The notes: generated by a model from the sequence alone, not told the origin. 64,000 nucleotides of DNA from Diaphorobacter nitroreducens (GCA_003755025.1 RJVL01000003.1:392306-456305), one strand, 5' to 3'. Counted from the stretch's first letter, positions 9,045 to 20,973 are shown. Numbers and translations: made by a program.

Positions 9045-9058
9045 TTGATGCGAATCAA
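9045..9058. promoter_or_regulatory. FNR/ANR-type binding site upstream of usp
   Basis: TTGATGCGAATCAA at this position is a perfect match to the FNR/ANR half-site pair TTGAT-N4-ATCAA. It lies 80 bases before the usp start codon and directly after the preceding stop codon, a suitable place to activate the stress gene under low oxygen. Confidence 0.7.
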
Positions 9059-9138
9059 GCCTTGGAGGCCGCGTACGCATCACACTCGTTGTTGTTGCGG
9101 GCCTTCCAGGCCTGCCACCCTAACCAAAAGGAGGTTCC

Positions 9139-9579
9139 ATGTTCAAGCACATTCTGATTCCCGTCGATGGCTCGGAGACGTCCATGAAGGCCGTGGCCAA
9201 GGCGGCAGCGCTGGCCAAGACCTTCGGCAGCGCCGTGACGGCGCTGTACGTGATCGACCCTTATCCCTTCACGGGGGTGGGCGCCGATTTCGCCTACGGC
9301 CAGGCGCAATACCTCAGTGCCGCGACGGCCGAGGCGAACACGGCCCTGGACGCCGCCAAGGCCGCTGTCACCCAGGCAGGCGTCGCCAGCGTCAACACCA
9401 TGGTAGGCGAGGGGCATGCGATCCACGACGGCATCCAGCGCGCCGTCGAGAGCACGGGCGCGGACCTCATCGTGATGGGATCGCACGGTCGCCGCGGGCT
9501 GGAAAAATTGGTGTTGGGCAGCGTCACACAGCGCGTGCTGGGCGTGGCCCACGTGCCGGTGCTGGTCGTGCGGGATTGA
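9139..9579 (+). CDS. universal stress protein UspA family, ATP-binding type
   Basis: The 146-residue protein is a single Usp domain. It opens FKHILIPVDGSETSMKA and contains the nucleotide-binding pattern G-2x-G-9x-GS in MGSHGRRGLEKLVLGSVT, so it belongs to the ATP-binding class. A strong ribosome site AAGGAGG lies seven bases before the ATG. The FNR-type box upstream suggests induction at low oxygen. A terminator follows directly, so it is a single-gene unit. Confidence 0.92.
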   Translation: MFKHILIPVDGSETSMKAVAKAAALAKTFGSAVTALYVIDPYPFTGVGADFAYGQAQYLSAATAEANTALDAAKAAVTQAGVASVNTMVGEGHAIHDGIQRAVESTGADLIVMGSHGRRGLEKLVLGSVTQRVLGVAHVPVLVVRD

Positions 9580-9606
9580 CCCGGGGCGTACGTCGCCACA
9601 CATGAA

Positions 9607-9636
9607 AACGGCTCGCAACGCGAGCCGTTGTCTTTT
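9607..9636 (+). terminator. intrinsic terminator after usp
   Basis: A 9-base-pair stem (9607-9615 with 9621-9629) with a CAACG loop is followed by GTCTTTT. It lies 28 bases after the usp stop and in front of the convergent Bug gene. Confidence 0.8.
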
Positions 9637-9674
9637 CGCGCCTCGGTCACGGAACGGGGCGCTGCGAGCACGGG

Positions 9675-10667
9675 TTATTCAATCCGTGCACCCGAGGCTT
9701 CCACGATACCCTTCCACTGCACGTATTCGTTCTTGAGCAGGGTCGAGAACTGTTCCGGCGACATGGCCTGCGGCTCTGCGCCTTGCGCTTGGATGGCAGC
9801 CTTCATGTCCGCGGTGGCGAGCAGCTTGTTGACTTCCGCGTTGAGCGTGTTCACCACGGCTGGCGGCGTGCCTGCCGGCGCCAGCACGCCGTACCAGGTG
9901 CTCACGTCAAAGCCCTTGAAGCCGGACTCGGCCACCGTGGGCACGTCGGGCAGCGACGAACTGCGCTTGGCCGAGGTGACCGCCAACGGGCGCAGCTTGC
10001 CCGCCTTGATCTGACCCATGGCCGAGGGCAGCGACGAAACCAGCAGTTCCACATTGCCCGCCAACGCATCCATGAGTGCCGGGTTGGAGCCTTTGTAGGG
10101 CACGTGGCTCAGCTTGATGCCGGCAGCTTTCTCGAACAGGTCGCCCGCCAAGTGAATGGAGGTGCCGTTGCCGGGCGAGCCATAGGTGACGGTGCCCGGC
10201 GCGGCCTTGGCGGCCGCCACCACGTCGGCCAAAGATTTGTACTTGGAGTTGACACTCGTGGCGATGACCACGGGCGTGTACGCCACGTGGGCCACGGCCG
10301 TCAGGTCCTTGGTGGGGTCCCACGGCAGGTTCTTGTACAGCCAGGGGCCGATGACCAGATTGTCCTTTTGGCCCATGACGATGTCATAGCCTGTGGGAGC
10401 GGCCTTCACCGCCTCGGTAATGCCGATGGTGCCGCCAGCACCCGGCTTGTTGTCGGCCACCACGGTCCATTTGTTGGCTTCCGTCAGCTTGGCGGCGACC
10501 AGGCGGGCCAGGATGTCGGTGCCGCCGCCGGGCGGGAAGGGCACGATCAAACGGATGGGCTTGGCGGGATAGGCGCCGGCAGCGGGTGCACTGGTCTGGG
10601 CATGGGCGGGCACAGCGCCCAATGCACAGGCGAGGGTGGCAAGAGAAAGGATGTGTCGACGAAGCAT
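9675..10667 (-). CDS. Bug/TctC family tripartite tricarboxylate transporter substrate-binding protein
   Basis: The 330-residue exported protein has a signal peptide (MLRRHILSLATLACALGAVPAHA) and the Bug-family opening YPAKPIRLIVPFPPGGGTDILAR, which forms the ligand carboxylate loop. Bug proteins are greatly expanded in Burkholderiales and bind small acids. The start at 10667 is chosen for the signal peptide and for AGGAGA 11 bases upstream; the longer frame runs through non-coding sequence. No TctA/TctB membrane genes are adjacent, which is usual for orphan Bug genes. It lies downstream of bktB on the same strand. Confidence 0.9.
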   Translation of the reverse strand: MLRRHILSLATLACALGAVPAHAQTSAPAAGAYPAKPIRLIVPFPPGGGTDILARLVAAKLTEANKWTVVADNKPGAGGTIGITEAVKAAPTGYDIVMGQKDNLVIGPWLYKNLPWDPTKDLTAVAHVAYTPVVIATSVNSKYKSLADVVAAAKAAPGTVTYGSPGNGTSIHLAGDLFEKAAGIKLSHVPYKGSNPALMDALAGNVELLVSSLPSAMGQIKAGKLRPLAVTSAKRSSSLPDVPTVAESGFKGFDVSTWYGVLAPAGTPPAVVNTLNAEVNKLLATADMKAAIQAQGAEPQAMSPEQFSTLLKNEYVQWKGIVEASGARIE

Positions 10668-10805
10668 GGGAAAAAGTCTCCTGGAGAACCTGGTATAGAA
10701 CATGGCGCATCTGGCGCGCGCCCGCCTGGATGATGGCCCAGCCATCGTGGGCCGCACTGTGCCGAAGCGCGCGCATGCCATCGCCATCGGCGATGGCGGG
10801 GCGTG

Positions 10806-11990
10806 TCAGAGGCGCTCGAAAATGGCCGCGATGCCTTGTCCACCGCCGATGCACATGGTCACCAGCGCGTACCGGCCCTGGATGCGCTGCAGTTCGTGCA
10901 GTGCCTTCACGGTGATCAGCGCACCGGTGGCGCCGATGGGATGGCCCAGCGAAATGCCCGACCCGTTGGGGTTGACCTTGGCCGGGTCCAGGCCCAGGTC
11001 GCGCGTGACGGCGCAGGCCTGCGCGGCAAAGGCCTCGTTGGCCTCGATCACGTCCAGGTCGTTGACCGTGAGGCCTGCCTTCTTGAGCGCCAACTGCGTC
11101 GCGGGCACAGGGCCGATGCCCATGTACTTCGGGTCCACGCCCGCATGGGCGTAGGCCACCAAGCGCGCCAAAGGCTTTGCGCCGCGGGCCTGCGCTGCCT
11201 TGGCATCCATCAGCACCACGGCGGCAGCCGCATCGTTGATGCCCGAGGCATTGCCCGCCGTCACCGTGCCGTTGTCCTTCGCAAACACGGGCTTGAGCTT
11301 GGCCATGTCGTCCAGTGTCGCGCCGGCGCGGAAGTGCTCGTCGGTGGCGTATTGCACCTCGCCCTTCTTGCTCTTGAGGGTGACCGGGACGATCTGGTCC
11401 TTGAAGTAGCCCGCTGCCGTGGCACGCTCGGCACGGTTGTGGCTCTCCACGGCCAGGCGGTCCTGGTCTTCGCGCGTGATGCCCCACTTGGCGGCGATGT
11501 TCTCGGCCGTCACGCCCATGTGGATGTTGTGGAAGGGGTCGTGCAGGGCGCCGATCATCATGTCGATCATCTTGAAGTCGCCCATGCGCGCGCCCCAGCG
11601 GCTGGCGAGGCTCGCGTAGGGTGCGCGGCTCATCACCTCCGCGCCGCCGCCGATGGCCACGTCGGCATCGCCCAGCTGGATGGTCTGTGCGGCCGACACG
11701 ATGGCCTGCAAGCCCGAGCCGCACAGGCGGTTCACGTTGAACGCGGGCGTGCCCTCGGCGCAGCCGCCCTGGATGGCCGCCACGCGCGAGAGGTACATGT
11801 CCTTGGGCTCGGTGTTCACCACGTGGCCAAACACCACATGGCCGACGTCCTTGCCGTCCACTTGCGCGCGAGCCAGCGACGCGCGCACCACGAGCGCGCC
11901 CAGCTCGGTGGGCGGAACGTCCTTCAGGCTACCGCCAAAGGTGCCAATGGCGGTGCGCACGGCACTGACTACGACGACGTCACGGGACAT
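10806..11990 (-). CDS. bktB: beta-ketothiolase / acetyl-CoA acetyltransferase
   Basis: The 394-residue protein closely resembles, from memory, BktB of Ralstonia/Cupriavidus along its whole length. It carries all thiolase residues: Cys90 in NRLCGSG (acyl nucleophile), His350 in GHPIGATG and Cys380 in MCIGGGQG. Such enzymes condense or cleave 3-ketoacyl-CoA and feed polyhydroxyalkanoate synthesis or beta-oxidation in the cytosol. No phaB or phaC lies nearby. The gene is preceded at 12024-12063 by an AGCGCT repeat that separates it from the upstream SDR gene. Confidence 0.93.
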   Translation of the reverse strand: MSRDVVVVSAVRTAIGTFGGSLKDVPPTELGALVVRASLARAQVDGKDVGHVVFGHVVNTEPKDMYLSRVAAIQGGCAEGTPAFNVNRLCGSGLQAIVSAAQTIQLGDADVAIGGGAEVMSRAPYASLASRWGARMGDFKMIDMMIGALHDPFHNIHMGVTAENIAAKWGITREDQDRLAVESHNRAERATAAGYFKDQIVPVTLKSKKGEVQYATDEHFRAGATLDDMAKLKPVFAKDNGTVTAGNASGINDAAAAVVLMDAKAAQARGAKPLARLVAYAHAGVDPKYMGIGPVPATQLALKKAGLTVNDLDVIEANEAFAAQACAVTRDLGLDPAKVNPNGSGISLGHPIGATGALITVKALHELQRIQGRYALVTMCIGGGQGIAAIFERL

Positions 11991-12023
11991 GGTTTTCTCC
12001 TGTAATGGTTTTGAATCAAGTCA

Positions 12024-12063
12024 GGCTCTAGCGCTTATTGGATAAGCGCTAGCAGCTACAAAA
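12024..12063. repeat. AGCGCT-type palindromic repeat, copy 1
   Basis: TAGCGCTTAT and ATAAGCGCTA (12029-12051) form a perfect 10-base-pair hairpin with a 3-base loop, followed by the conserved AGCAGCTA tail. It lies between the SDR stop and the bktB start and can act as a terminator for the SDR transcript. Confidence 0.85.
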
Positions 12064-12099
12064 TGCATAGTAATGGTTGCACTGCGCCGGGGCACGGCA

Positions 12100-12882
12100 T
12101 CAGGCCTCGCGCACGTCGGCCACGGGGTTGGCGCCGAAGTCTGTACGCTGCAGCCAGGCGAGCACGCGGGCAGCCGCGGCGTCTGGCGAGGTGAGCATGC
12201 CGCCCGTCTTGAGGGCGGCGAAGTTCTGCACATCCGGAAAGTCGGCCGGGTTGGCGCCGCGCAGCTGGACCTGCATGTCGGTGTCGATCACACCGGGAGC
12301 CAGCGAGCATACCTTGGCGCCGTGGGGCTTGGCGGCTTCGTCCAGCGCCAGGCACCGCGTGAAATGGTCCATGCCGGCCTTGGCCGCGCAGTAGCCGGAC
12401 TGGGACGCCATGGCGCGACGCCCCAGCCCCGAAGAGATGTTCAGCACCCTGCGCGCCACGGAGTGGGGCGGTGCAGCCCAGCCTTCGGTCGCGCCCAGGA
12501 AGGCGGCCGTCAGCAGCATCGGCGCCTCCAGACCCACGCGCAGCGCGTTGGACAGCTCGGCCATGTCCTGCGGGCCGGTGCATGCCGACAGCGGCGCGAT
12601 GCGCGGGATCACGCCGGCGTTGTTGATCAGCGTGGCGCTCGCGTACCGGCTGGCAGGCTGCGTGGCCAGCCATTCGCGCAGGCGTTGAGCGGCCTGCGCA
12701 GGCTGGGCCAGGTCCACGCTCCATTGCTCCAGCGTCGCGCCCTGCGGCACGGCCGTGGACAACGGCGCAGAGGTGCTGCGCGCCAGGCTGATCAGCGTGT
12801 TGCCGGGTTTCAGCAACTGGTGTGCCATGGCCAGGCCCATGCCGCGCGAGCCGCCGGTGAGGATGTAGAGGTGTTGCGTCAT
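12100..12882 (-). CDS. short-chain dehydrogenase/reductase
   Basis: The 260-residue protein is a classical SDR: nucleotide-binding TGGSRGMG at residues 9-16, NNAG at 87-90, and the catalytic Ser (150/151), Tyr164 and Lys168 in SGYCAAK. The overall look (long C-terminal helix part, RVLNISSGLGRRAM) is closest to sepiapterin-reductase-like SDRs, but the substrate is unknown. The ATG at 12882 gives the compact start MTQHLYILTGG; the long upstream extension in frame overlaps the pseudouridine synthase gene. It follows that gene by 31 bases on the same strand. Confidence 0.88.
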   Translation of the reverse strand: MTQHLYILTGGSRGMGLAMAHQLLKPGNTLISLARSTSAPLSTAVPQGATLEQWSVDLAQPAQAAQRLREWLATQPASRYASATLINNAGVIPRIAPLSACTGPQDMAELSNALRVGLEAPMLLTAAFLGATEGWAAPPHSVARRVLNISSGLGRRAMASQSGYCAAKAGMDHFTRCLALDEAAKPHGAKVCSLAPGVIDTDMQVQLRGANPADFPDVQNFAALKTGGMLTSPDAAAARVLAWLQRTDFGANPVADVREA

Positions 12883-12913
12883 GCGGGCATGGTAACGGCC
12901 ACGCACGCGGCGA

Positions 12914-13648
12914 TCAAAACGGCGGTGCCGAGGCAAACGCGCACCAGCCACCCTGCAGCGGGTGCGCGAACTCCAGCACGCATGCGTGCAGCAACAGGCG
13001 CGGTGCGCGGGCTTGTACCGACGCATCGGCATAGAGCTGGTCGCCCAGGATGGGGTGGCCCAGTGCCGCCAGGTGCACGCGCAGCTGGTGCGTGCGACCG
13101 GTGACGGGTTCCAGCTCCACGGAGGTAGTGTCGCGGGCGGCGTCGTGCGCCAGCACGCGCCAACGCGTGAGGCTGGGCTGGCCGTGCGTGGCATCCACCA
13201 CGCGCAGCGGACGGCGTTCCCAGTCCGCCGCGATGGGCAGCGCGATCTCGCCCCAGCCGTCCGCGTGCGCAGGGTCGGGCGGCGGCATGCGGCCCGCCAC
13301 CACGGCGCGGTAGCGCTTGTGCACCAGCCGCTGGGCGAAGCTGTGGCTGAGGGCCCGCTGCATCGCGGCGCCCCGCGCCATGAGCACCAGTCCCGACGTG
13401 GGCTGGTCCAGCCGGTGCACGATGAGCGCGTCGGGCCACAGCGCCTGGGCGCGCGTACTCAAGGCATCCTGTTTGTCGGGGCCCCGTCCGGGCACGCACA
13501 GCAATCCCGAGGGCTTGTCCAGCACCAGCAGCGTGTCGTCCACGTGCACGCTGCGGACGCCCTCTGATGGGCTGGCCGGCATACCCTGCAAAGGTGCATG
13601 CGCCCCCGCCGTCTGTACGGCCTGCGGTGCTGTCAACTCAACCGCCAT
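12914..13648 (-). CDS. RluA-family pseudouridine synthase
   Basis: This enzyme isomerises uridine to pseudouridine in rRNA or tRNA. The 244-residue protein has the catalytic Asp81 in HRLDQPTSGL and the C-terminal family motif RTHQLRVHLAALGHPILGD. There is no S4 RNA-binding domain, so it is a short RluA/TruC-like member; the target base is not predictable. I chose ATG 13648, which overlaps the end of the histidine kinase gene by 11 bases. The overlap suggests translational coupling between two functionally unrelated proteins. Confidence 0.85.
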   Translation of the reverse strand: MAVELTAPQAVQTAGAHAPLQGMPASPSEGVRSVHVDDTLLVLDKPSGLLCVPGRGPDKQDALSTRAQALWPDALIVHRLDQPTSGLVLMARGAAMQRALSHSFAQRLVHKRYRAVVAGRMPPPDPAHADGWGEIALPIAADWERRPLRVVDATHGQPSLTRWRVLAHDAARDTTSVELEPVTGRTHQLRVHLAALGHPILGDQLYADASVQARAPRLLLHACVLEFAHPLQGGWCAFASAPPF

Positions 13649-15800
13649 GGGCCAGCCGGTCCACGGTCGCGCACAGCTCTTCCACGTCATTGGGCTTGTG
13701 GATCAGCGCGCGTGCGCCTTCGGCCAGCGCGGCCTGTTCGATTTCCGCCGTCACATAGCCGGAGGCCAGGGCCACTGGCAGGTCGCTGCGGATGGTGCGG
13801 GCTGCGCGCACAAGATCCAGGCCCGAGTAGCCCGGCATGTTGTAGTCCGTCACCAGCAGGTCGTAGCGCTCGGGGTGGGCCTGCAGGGCGTCTGTGGCTT
13901 GGTGCGGGTCGGTGAAACCGCTGACCTCGTAGCCGCGGAGGCGCAGCAGGCGCTGCACCAGAAAGACCAGCGCCTCGTCGTCGTCCACGTACATCACGTG
14001 CAGCAGGCGGTCTGTTGCCGGCGCCACCGCGGGCGGACTGGCGGGCGCGGCCGGCGCGGGAACGTCCGACAGGGCGGCCATCATGGCGTCCGATGCCACG
14101 GGAAAGTACAGCGTGAAGCGGCTGCCCTCGCCGGGTGCGCTGTGCACATCCACGCCACCACCGTGGGTGCGCATCACGCCGTGCACCACCGCCAGTCCCA
14201 GGCCGGTGCCCTGGCCCACGGGCTTGGTGGTGAAGAAGGGTTCGAAGATGCGCGACTGGGTGCCGGCGTCCATGCCCGGGCCGTTGTCATGCACGCGCAC
14301 GGCCACGTAGTCGCCCGCACTCAGGCCCAGGCTCTCGCGCATGCGCTGGTCGGGCTGGATCAGCGCAGCATCCACGCGAATGCGGCCACGGCGGCTGCCG
14401 ATGGCGTGCACGGCGTTGGTGCACAGGTTCAGCACCGCTTGCTCCACCTGCGTGGCATCCGCCAATACGGGGGGCAGGTCGGGGGGGACATGCACGGTCA
14501 GCTCGATCTCGGGCGGCAGCGTGACCCTCAGCAGCCGTTCGGTGTCGTGCACCACCTCTGCCAGGGTGACGGCGGCACGCTTGGGCGGCTCGTTGCGGCT
14601 GAAGGTGAGGATCTGCCGCACCAGGTCGCGGGCGCGCCGGCCGGCCTTGTCGATTTCCAGCAGGCTTTCGTACATCGGCGTGCCGGGCGGGCAATCGGCT
14701 TTGGCCAGCTCCACGTTGCCCAGGATCGCATGCAGGATGTTGTTGAAGTCGTGCGCGATACCGCCGGCCATGGTGCCGACGGCCTGCATCTTGTGCGACT
14801 CGCGCAGCTGTCCCTCCAGCGCGTTGCGGCGGGCTTCTTCGCGCTTACGGGCCGTAAGGTCGCGGGCAAACACGGTGGTGGTCTCGCCTTCCGCATGGCG
14901 CTCGAACGACACGCTGATCTCCACCGCCAGCTCGCGGCCTGATGCCGTGAGCGCCGTCATCTCCCCCAGAGCCGCCTGCGTGGTCAGTTGCGCGAACGCC
15001 AGCACCTGCTGGGCCTCGGGCAGAAAGCGGCTCAACGGGCTGCCCAGCGCGTCGCTGGTGGCGCACTGGAACAGCATCGCCGCCGTGGGGTTGAACACGG
15101 TGATGCGCTCGTGCTGGTCCACGCAGATGATCGCGTCGAGCGCGGAGTTGATCACCGCTTCCAGCCGGCGCTCGCTGGTGTGCAGTTGCACGTTGCGCTC
15201 CTGCAGCTCCTGTGCGCTGCGCTGCAGGGCCTGGCGTTCGGCCAGCAGCGGCCCCTGGTCGATCACGGCGCACAGAAACTGCGTGAGCGGCGCGTCCTGC
15301 TCGGAGCGCGACTCGATGCGCGCGATGTGCAGGTCGCCAGTGATATGGCGGCCCTCGCTGATGTGGAACACAACCTCCGTGGCCTCGGCCGTGCCCATGG
15401 CCCGCGCCTGGTCGAAGGCCTCGCGCACACGCGGCGCGTGGCTGTCGCTCACGAAGGGCATCAGTGCCGTCAGGGGACGGTCCGTCTCGCGCGGTTGGAA
15501 CGAGCGCTGTGCCATGGAGTTGGCCTGGACCACCATGTCATGCTCGTCCACCACCATAAGCGACAGCGGCACGCTGGAAAACAGGGCCTCGAATCGCTCG
15601 GAAGCGCTTTCGGCCGCGGCCTGGCTGTAGCGCAGCACCTGGTTTTGCGCCTCCAGCTCGGCCTGTGAGGCGCGCAGCTGCGCAATCAGCTCGGCCACGT
15701 CGCCGCTGGCCCGTTGAGGGCCGCGGCGCTCCGGCTGCTCAGGGGGGGACGAGGCAGGCTCCGCGGCGGGAAACAGCAGGGACAGGTCGGGGCGGCTCAT
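13638..15800 (-). CDS. soluble hybrid sensor histidine kinase with two PAS domains and a receiver
   Basis: The 720-residue protein has no membrane segment, so it senses a cytoplasmic signal. Order of parts: a short coiled region, PAS 1 (about 65-180), a helical linker, PAS 2 (about 205-320), HisKA with the phospho-His in GGIAHDFNNILHAILGN, HATPase with DNGPGMD and GTGLGLAVVHG boxes, and a C-terminal receiver with VDDDEAL, the phospho-Asp in VTDYNMPGYSG and HKPN. This DFNN kinase type often acts alone by phosphorelay. No response regulator gene adjoins. The signal is unknown. Confidence 0.9.
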   Translation of the reverse strand: MSRPDLSLLFPAAEPASSPPEQPERRGPQRASGDVAELIAQLRASQAELEAQNQVLRYSQAAAESASERFEALFSSVPLSLMVVDEHDMVVQANSMAQRSFQPRETDRPLTALMPFVSDSHAPRVREAFDQARAMGTAEATEVVFHISEGRHITGDLHIARIESRSEQDAPLTQFLCAVIDQGPLLAERQALQRSAQELQERNVQLHTSERRLEAVINSALDAIICVDQHERITVFNPTAAMLFQCATSDALGSPLSRFLPEAQQVLAFAQLTTQAALGEMTALTASGRELAVEISVSFERHAEGETTTVFARDLTARKREEARRNALEGQLRESHKMQAVGTMAGGIAHDFNNILHAILGNVELAKADCPPGTPMYESLLEIDKAGRRARDLVRQILTFSRNEPPKRAAVTLAEVVHDTERLLRVTLPPEIELTVHVPPDLPPVLADATQVEQAVLNLCTNAVHAIGSRRGRIRVDAALIQPDQRMRESLGLSAGDYVAVRVHDNGPGMDAGTQSRIFEPFFTTKPVGQGTGLGLAVVHGVMRTHGGGVDVHSAPGEGSRFTLYFPVASDAMMAALSDVPAPAAPASPPAVAPATDRLLHVMYVDDDEALVFLVQRLLRLRGYEVSGFTDPHQATDALQAHPERYDLLVTDYNMPGYSGLDLVRAARTIRSDLPVALASGYVTAEIEQAALAEGARALIHKPNDVEELCATVDRLAHGG

Positions 15801-15875
15801 GGGAATCGGGCAATCCGCAGGCCTGCCAGTGTACGCGTCTGCCTGGTGCCCTACAGGCCGGTGCCGCTGCCTCGT

Positions 15876-16277
15876 TCAGCGGCGCACCGACAGCAGCTCG
15901 ATCTCGAAATTCAGCGTGGCGTTGGGCGGAATCACGCCGCCCGCGCCGCGCGCGCCATACGCAATCGCCGGCGGGCAGGTCAGCTTGGCCTTACCGCCCG
16001 GCTTCATGCGCTGCACGCCTTCGGTCCAGCAGGGGATGACGCGGTTCAGCGGGAACTCGGTCGGCTCGCCGCGCTTGTAGGAGCTGTCGAACTCCTTGCC
16101 GTCGGGGACGGTGCCGCGGTAGTGCACCTTGACGGTGTCGGTGGCCTTGGGTGATTCACCGCTGCCGTCCTTGAGCGATTCATAGACCAGGCCGCTGCCG
16201 GTGGTGACGGCAGGGGCCTGCGCCTGGGCTGCGGAGGCGAGGGCAAGCGATGCGAGCAGTGCGAGAAGGGGGCGCAT
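15876..16277 (-). CDS. periplasmic FKBP-type peptidyl-prolyl cis-trans isomerase
   Basis: The 133-residue precursor has a signal peptide (MRPLLALLASLALASAAQAQA) followed by a single FKBP domain: TVKVHYRGTVPDGKEFDSS, the NRVIPCWTEGVQRMKPGG active-site region, AIAYGARGAGGVIPPNATL and a final FEIELLSV strand. It speeds proline isomerisation in exported proteins. It is the small single-domain form without the FkpA dimerisation helices. It is upstream of the kinase gene by 75 bases on the same strand. Confidence 0.92.
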   Translation of the reverse strand: MRPLLALLASLALASAAQAQAPAVTTGSGLVYESLKDGSGESPKATDTVKVHYRGTVPDGKEFDSSYKRGEPTEFPLNRVIPCWTEGVQRMKPGGKAKLTCPPAIAYGARGAGGVIPPNATLNFEIELLSVRR

Positions 16278-16298
16278 GGGTCAAATGTTCAGAAGCAA

Positions 16299-16323
16299 CA
16301 AAGGCCCGATGGTAGGGCCTTTG
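16299..16323 (-). terminator. intrinsic terminator of the gcvTHP operon
   Basis: A 9-base-pair perfect stem (16299-16307 with 16315-16323) lies 25 bases after the gcvP stop. On the minus-strand transcript it is followed by a T-rich stretch (TTGCTTCT). It also separates gcvP from the FKBP gene downstream. Confidence 0.65.
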
Positions 16324-16347
16324 TGAATGCCTGTGCGGAGAAGGCCG

Positions 16348-19242
<2,895 letters not shown>

Positions 19243-19310
19243 GGCGAGGGACCAGTCTCAAGAGCGATGGGGCGGTGCGGCGGCGCCGTGTGCACGGCGC
19301 CGCGGGTGCA

Positions 19311-19685
19311 TCAGGCGTTCTGGGCGAAGGCGGTATAGGCCGTTTCGTCCATCAGGCCGGCGAGCTGGCCGGCGTCGCTGAGCTTGACCTTGAAGAACCA
19401 GCCCGCGCCCAGCGGGTCCGAGTTGGCCAGGGACGGGTCGGCGCGCAGGGCCTCGTTGACCTCGACGATTTCGCCGGACACGGGCATGTAGACATCGGCA
19501 GCGGCCTTGACGGACTCGACCACACCGGCCACGTCGCCCTGGGCAAAGGTGGTGCCCACCGCGGGCAGGTCCACGAACACCACATCGCCCAACGCATCCT
19601 GCGCGTGGACGGTGATGCCGACGACGGCCGCGGCCGGGTCGGCTGCGTTGATCCATTCATGGTCTTTGGAAAACTGGATGCTCAT
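19311..19685 (-). CDS. gcvH: glycine cleavage system H protein
   Basis: Lipoylated carrier that moves the aminomethyl intermediate between P, T and L proteins. The 124-residue protein opens MSIQFSKDHEWI and has the lipoyl Lys60 in GVVESVKAAADVYMPVSGEI, followed by PLGAGWFFKVKL. The ATG at 19685 gives the standard length; the longer frame upstream is the gcvT-gcvH spacer. It lies 104 bases after gcvT and 69 bases before gcvP. Confidence 0.96.
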   Translation of the reverse strand: MSIQFSKDHEWINAADPAAAVVGITVHAQDALGDVVFVDLPAVGTTFAQGDVAGVVESVKAAADVYMPVSGEIVEVNEALRADPSLANSDPLGAGWFFKVKLSDAGQLAGLMDETAYTAFAQNA

Positions 19686-19788
19686 GAGGGGCTCCGGGAA
19701 GAAGAGGTGGAAGGAAAAGGTTTGAGAGTGGTCAGCCCGCACTGTAGCCGGGCTGACCTGGGCGCGGTGGCAGTTCGCCGTGGTGAAT

Positions 19789-20910
19789 TCAGCCGCGGTA
19801 GTAGCGTGTGGGAACAAAGGGCGTGGCAGCCACTTCCATGGGCACGGCCTTGCCGCGCACCATGGCGTTCACACGGGTGCCGGGGGCGGCATGGGCGGGC
19901 ATTACGTAGGCCAGGGCGATGGGCTTGTCGGCAGTGGGGGCCAGCAGGCCGCTGGTGACTTCGCCGATGCGCTCGCCCGACTCGTTTTGCAACTCGGTGT
20001 GCTCACGCACGGGCACGCGCTCCAGCGCCACCAGGCCCACGCGCTTGCGCGTGAGAGTGGCCGGGCTGTCGATCTGGGCCAGCACCTTGTCGGCACCAGG
20101 AAAACCGCCAGCGCGCGCGCCGCCTGTACGGCGCACCTTCTGGATGGCCCAGTTCAGGCCGGCTTCGGGCGGGGTGGTGGTGGTGTCGATGTCGTTGCCA
20201 TACAGACACAAGCCGGCTTCCAGGCGCAGCGAATTGCGTGCACCCAGGCCGATGGGCTTGACCTCGGGCTGGGCCAGCAGCGTGCGCGCCAGGGCCTCGG
20301 CCTGCGCGGCGGGCACCGAGATCTCGAAGCCGTCCTCTCCGGTGTAGCCGCTGCGCGTCACGAAGCACTGCGCCCCGGCGATGTCGCAATGCCCGCCGGT
20401 CATGAACACCAGTTTGTCCACGCCTGGTGCCAGACGCGCGAGCACCGCAGCCGCCTGTGGGCCCTGCAGCGCGAGCAGGGCCTGGTCGGGCATGGGAATC
20501 ACCTGGCAGCGTTGGCCGATGCGCGCCTGGATGTGGGCAATGTCGCCCACCTTGCAGGCGCCGTTGACGATTACGAAGAGCTCGTCCTGCGCCATGCGGA
20601 AGAACATGAGGTCGTCGATGATGCCGCCCTCGTCATTGAGCAGCAGGCCGTAGCGCTGCTTGCCTACGGGCAGGTCGACCACGTCCACGGGCATCAGCGT
20701 CTCGAACGCGGCTGCGGCGTCAGGGCCGACCAGCTTGAGCTGCCCCATGTGCGACACGTCAAACAGGCCGGCCGCCGTGCGCGTGTGGTGGTGCTCGGCC
20801 ATTAGGCCCATGGGGTATTGCACGGGCATGGAGTAGCCGGCGAAGGGCACCATGCGGGCGCCCAGTTCGATGTGCAGGGCGTTGAGGGGAGTGGTGAGCA
20901 GGTCGGACAT
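19789..20910 (-). CDS. gcvT: glycine cleavage system aminomethyltransferase, T protein
   Basis: Tetrahydrofolate-dependent enzyme that releases ammonia from the H-protein intermediate and makes methylenetetrahydrofolate. The 373-residue protein shows LGARMVPFAGYSMPVQYP, FDVSHMGQLKLVG and the folate-region GYTGEDGFEISVPA. I chose ATG 20910 (MSDLLTTPLNALH); ATG 20919 three codons upstream is equally possible. It is the first gene of the operon and lies 63 bases after the riboswitch. Confidence 0.95.
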   Translation of the reverse strand: MSDLLTTPLNALHIELGARMVPFAGYSMPVQYPMGLMAEHHHTRTAAGLFDVSHMGQLKLVGPDAAAAFETLMPVDVVDLPVGKQRYGLLLNDEGGIIDDLMFFRMAQDELFVIVNGACKVGDIAHIQARIGQRCQVIPMPDQALLALQGPQAAAVLARLAPGVDKLVFMTGGHCDIAGAQCFVTRSGYTGEDGFEISVPAAQAEALARTLLAQPEVKPIGLGARNSLRLEAGLCLYGNDIDTTTTPPEAGLNWAIQKVRRTGGARAGGFPGADKVLAQIDSPATLTRKRVGLVALERVPVREHTELQNESGERIGEVTSGLLAPTADKPIALAYVMPAHAAPGTRVNAMVRGKAVPMEVAATPFVPTRYYRG

Positions 20911-20973
20911 GGCGGACATGGCAATGGGCGAAGGCAAATGGTGGAGCGATCTCTCGATCGCCGATTTGCCCCG

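Noticed and set aside
10384..11724. 446-residue minus-strand ORF overlapping bktB and the Bug gene in another frame
   Set aside because: The other frame on the same strand carries all thiolase residues; this one is His/Gly/Arg-rich with no family pattern.
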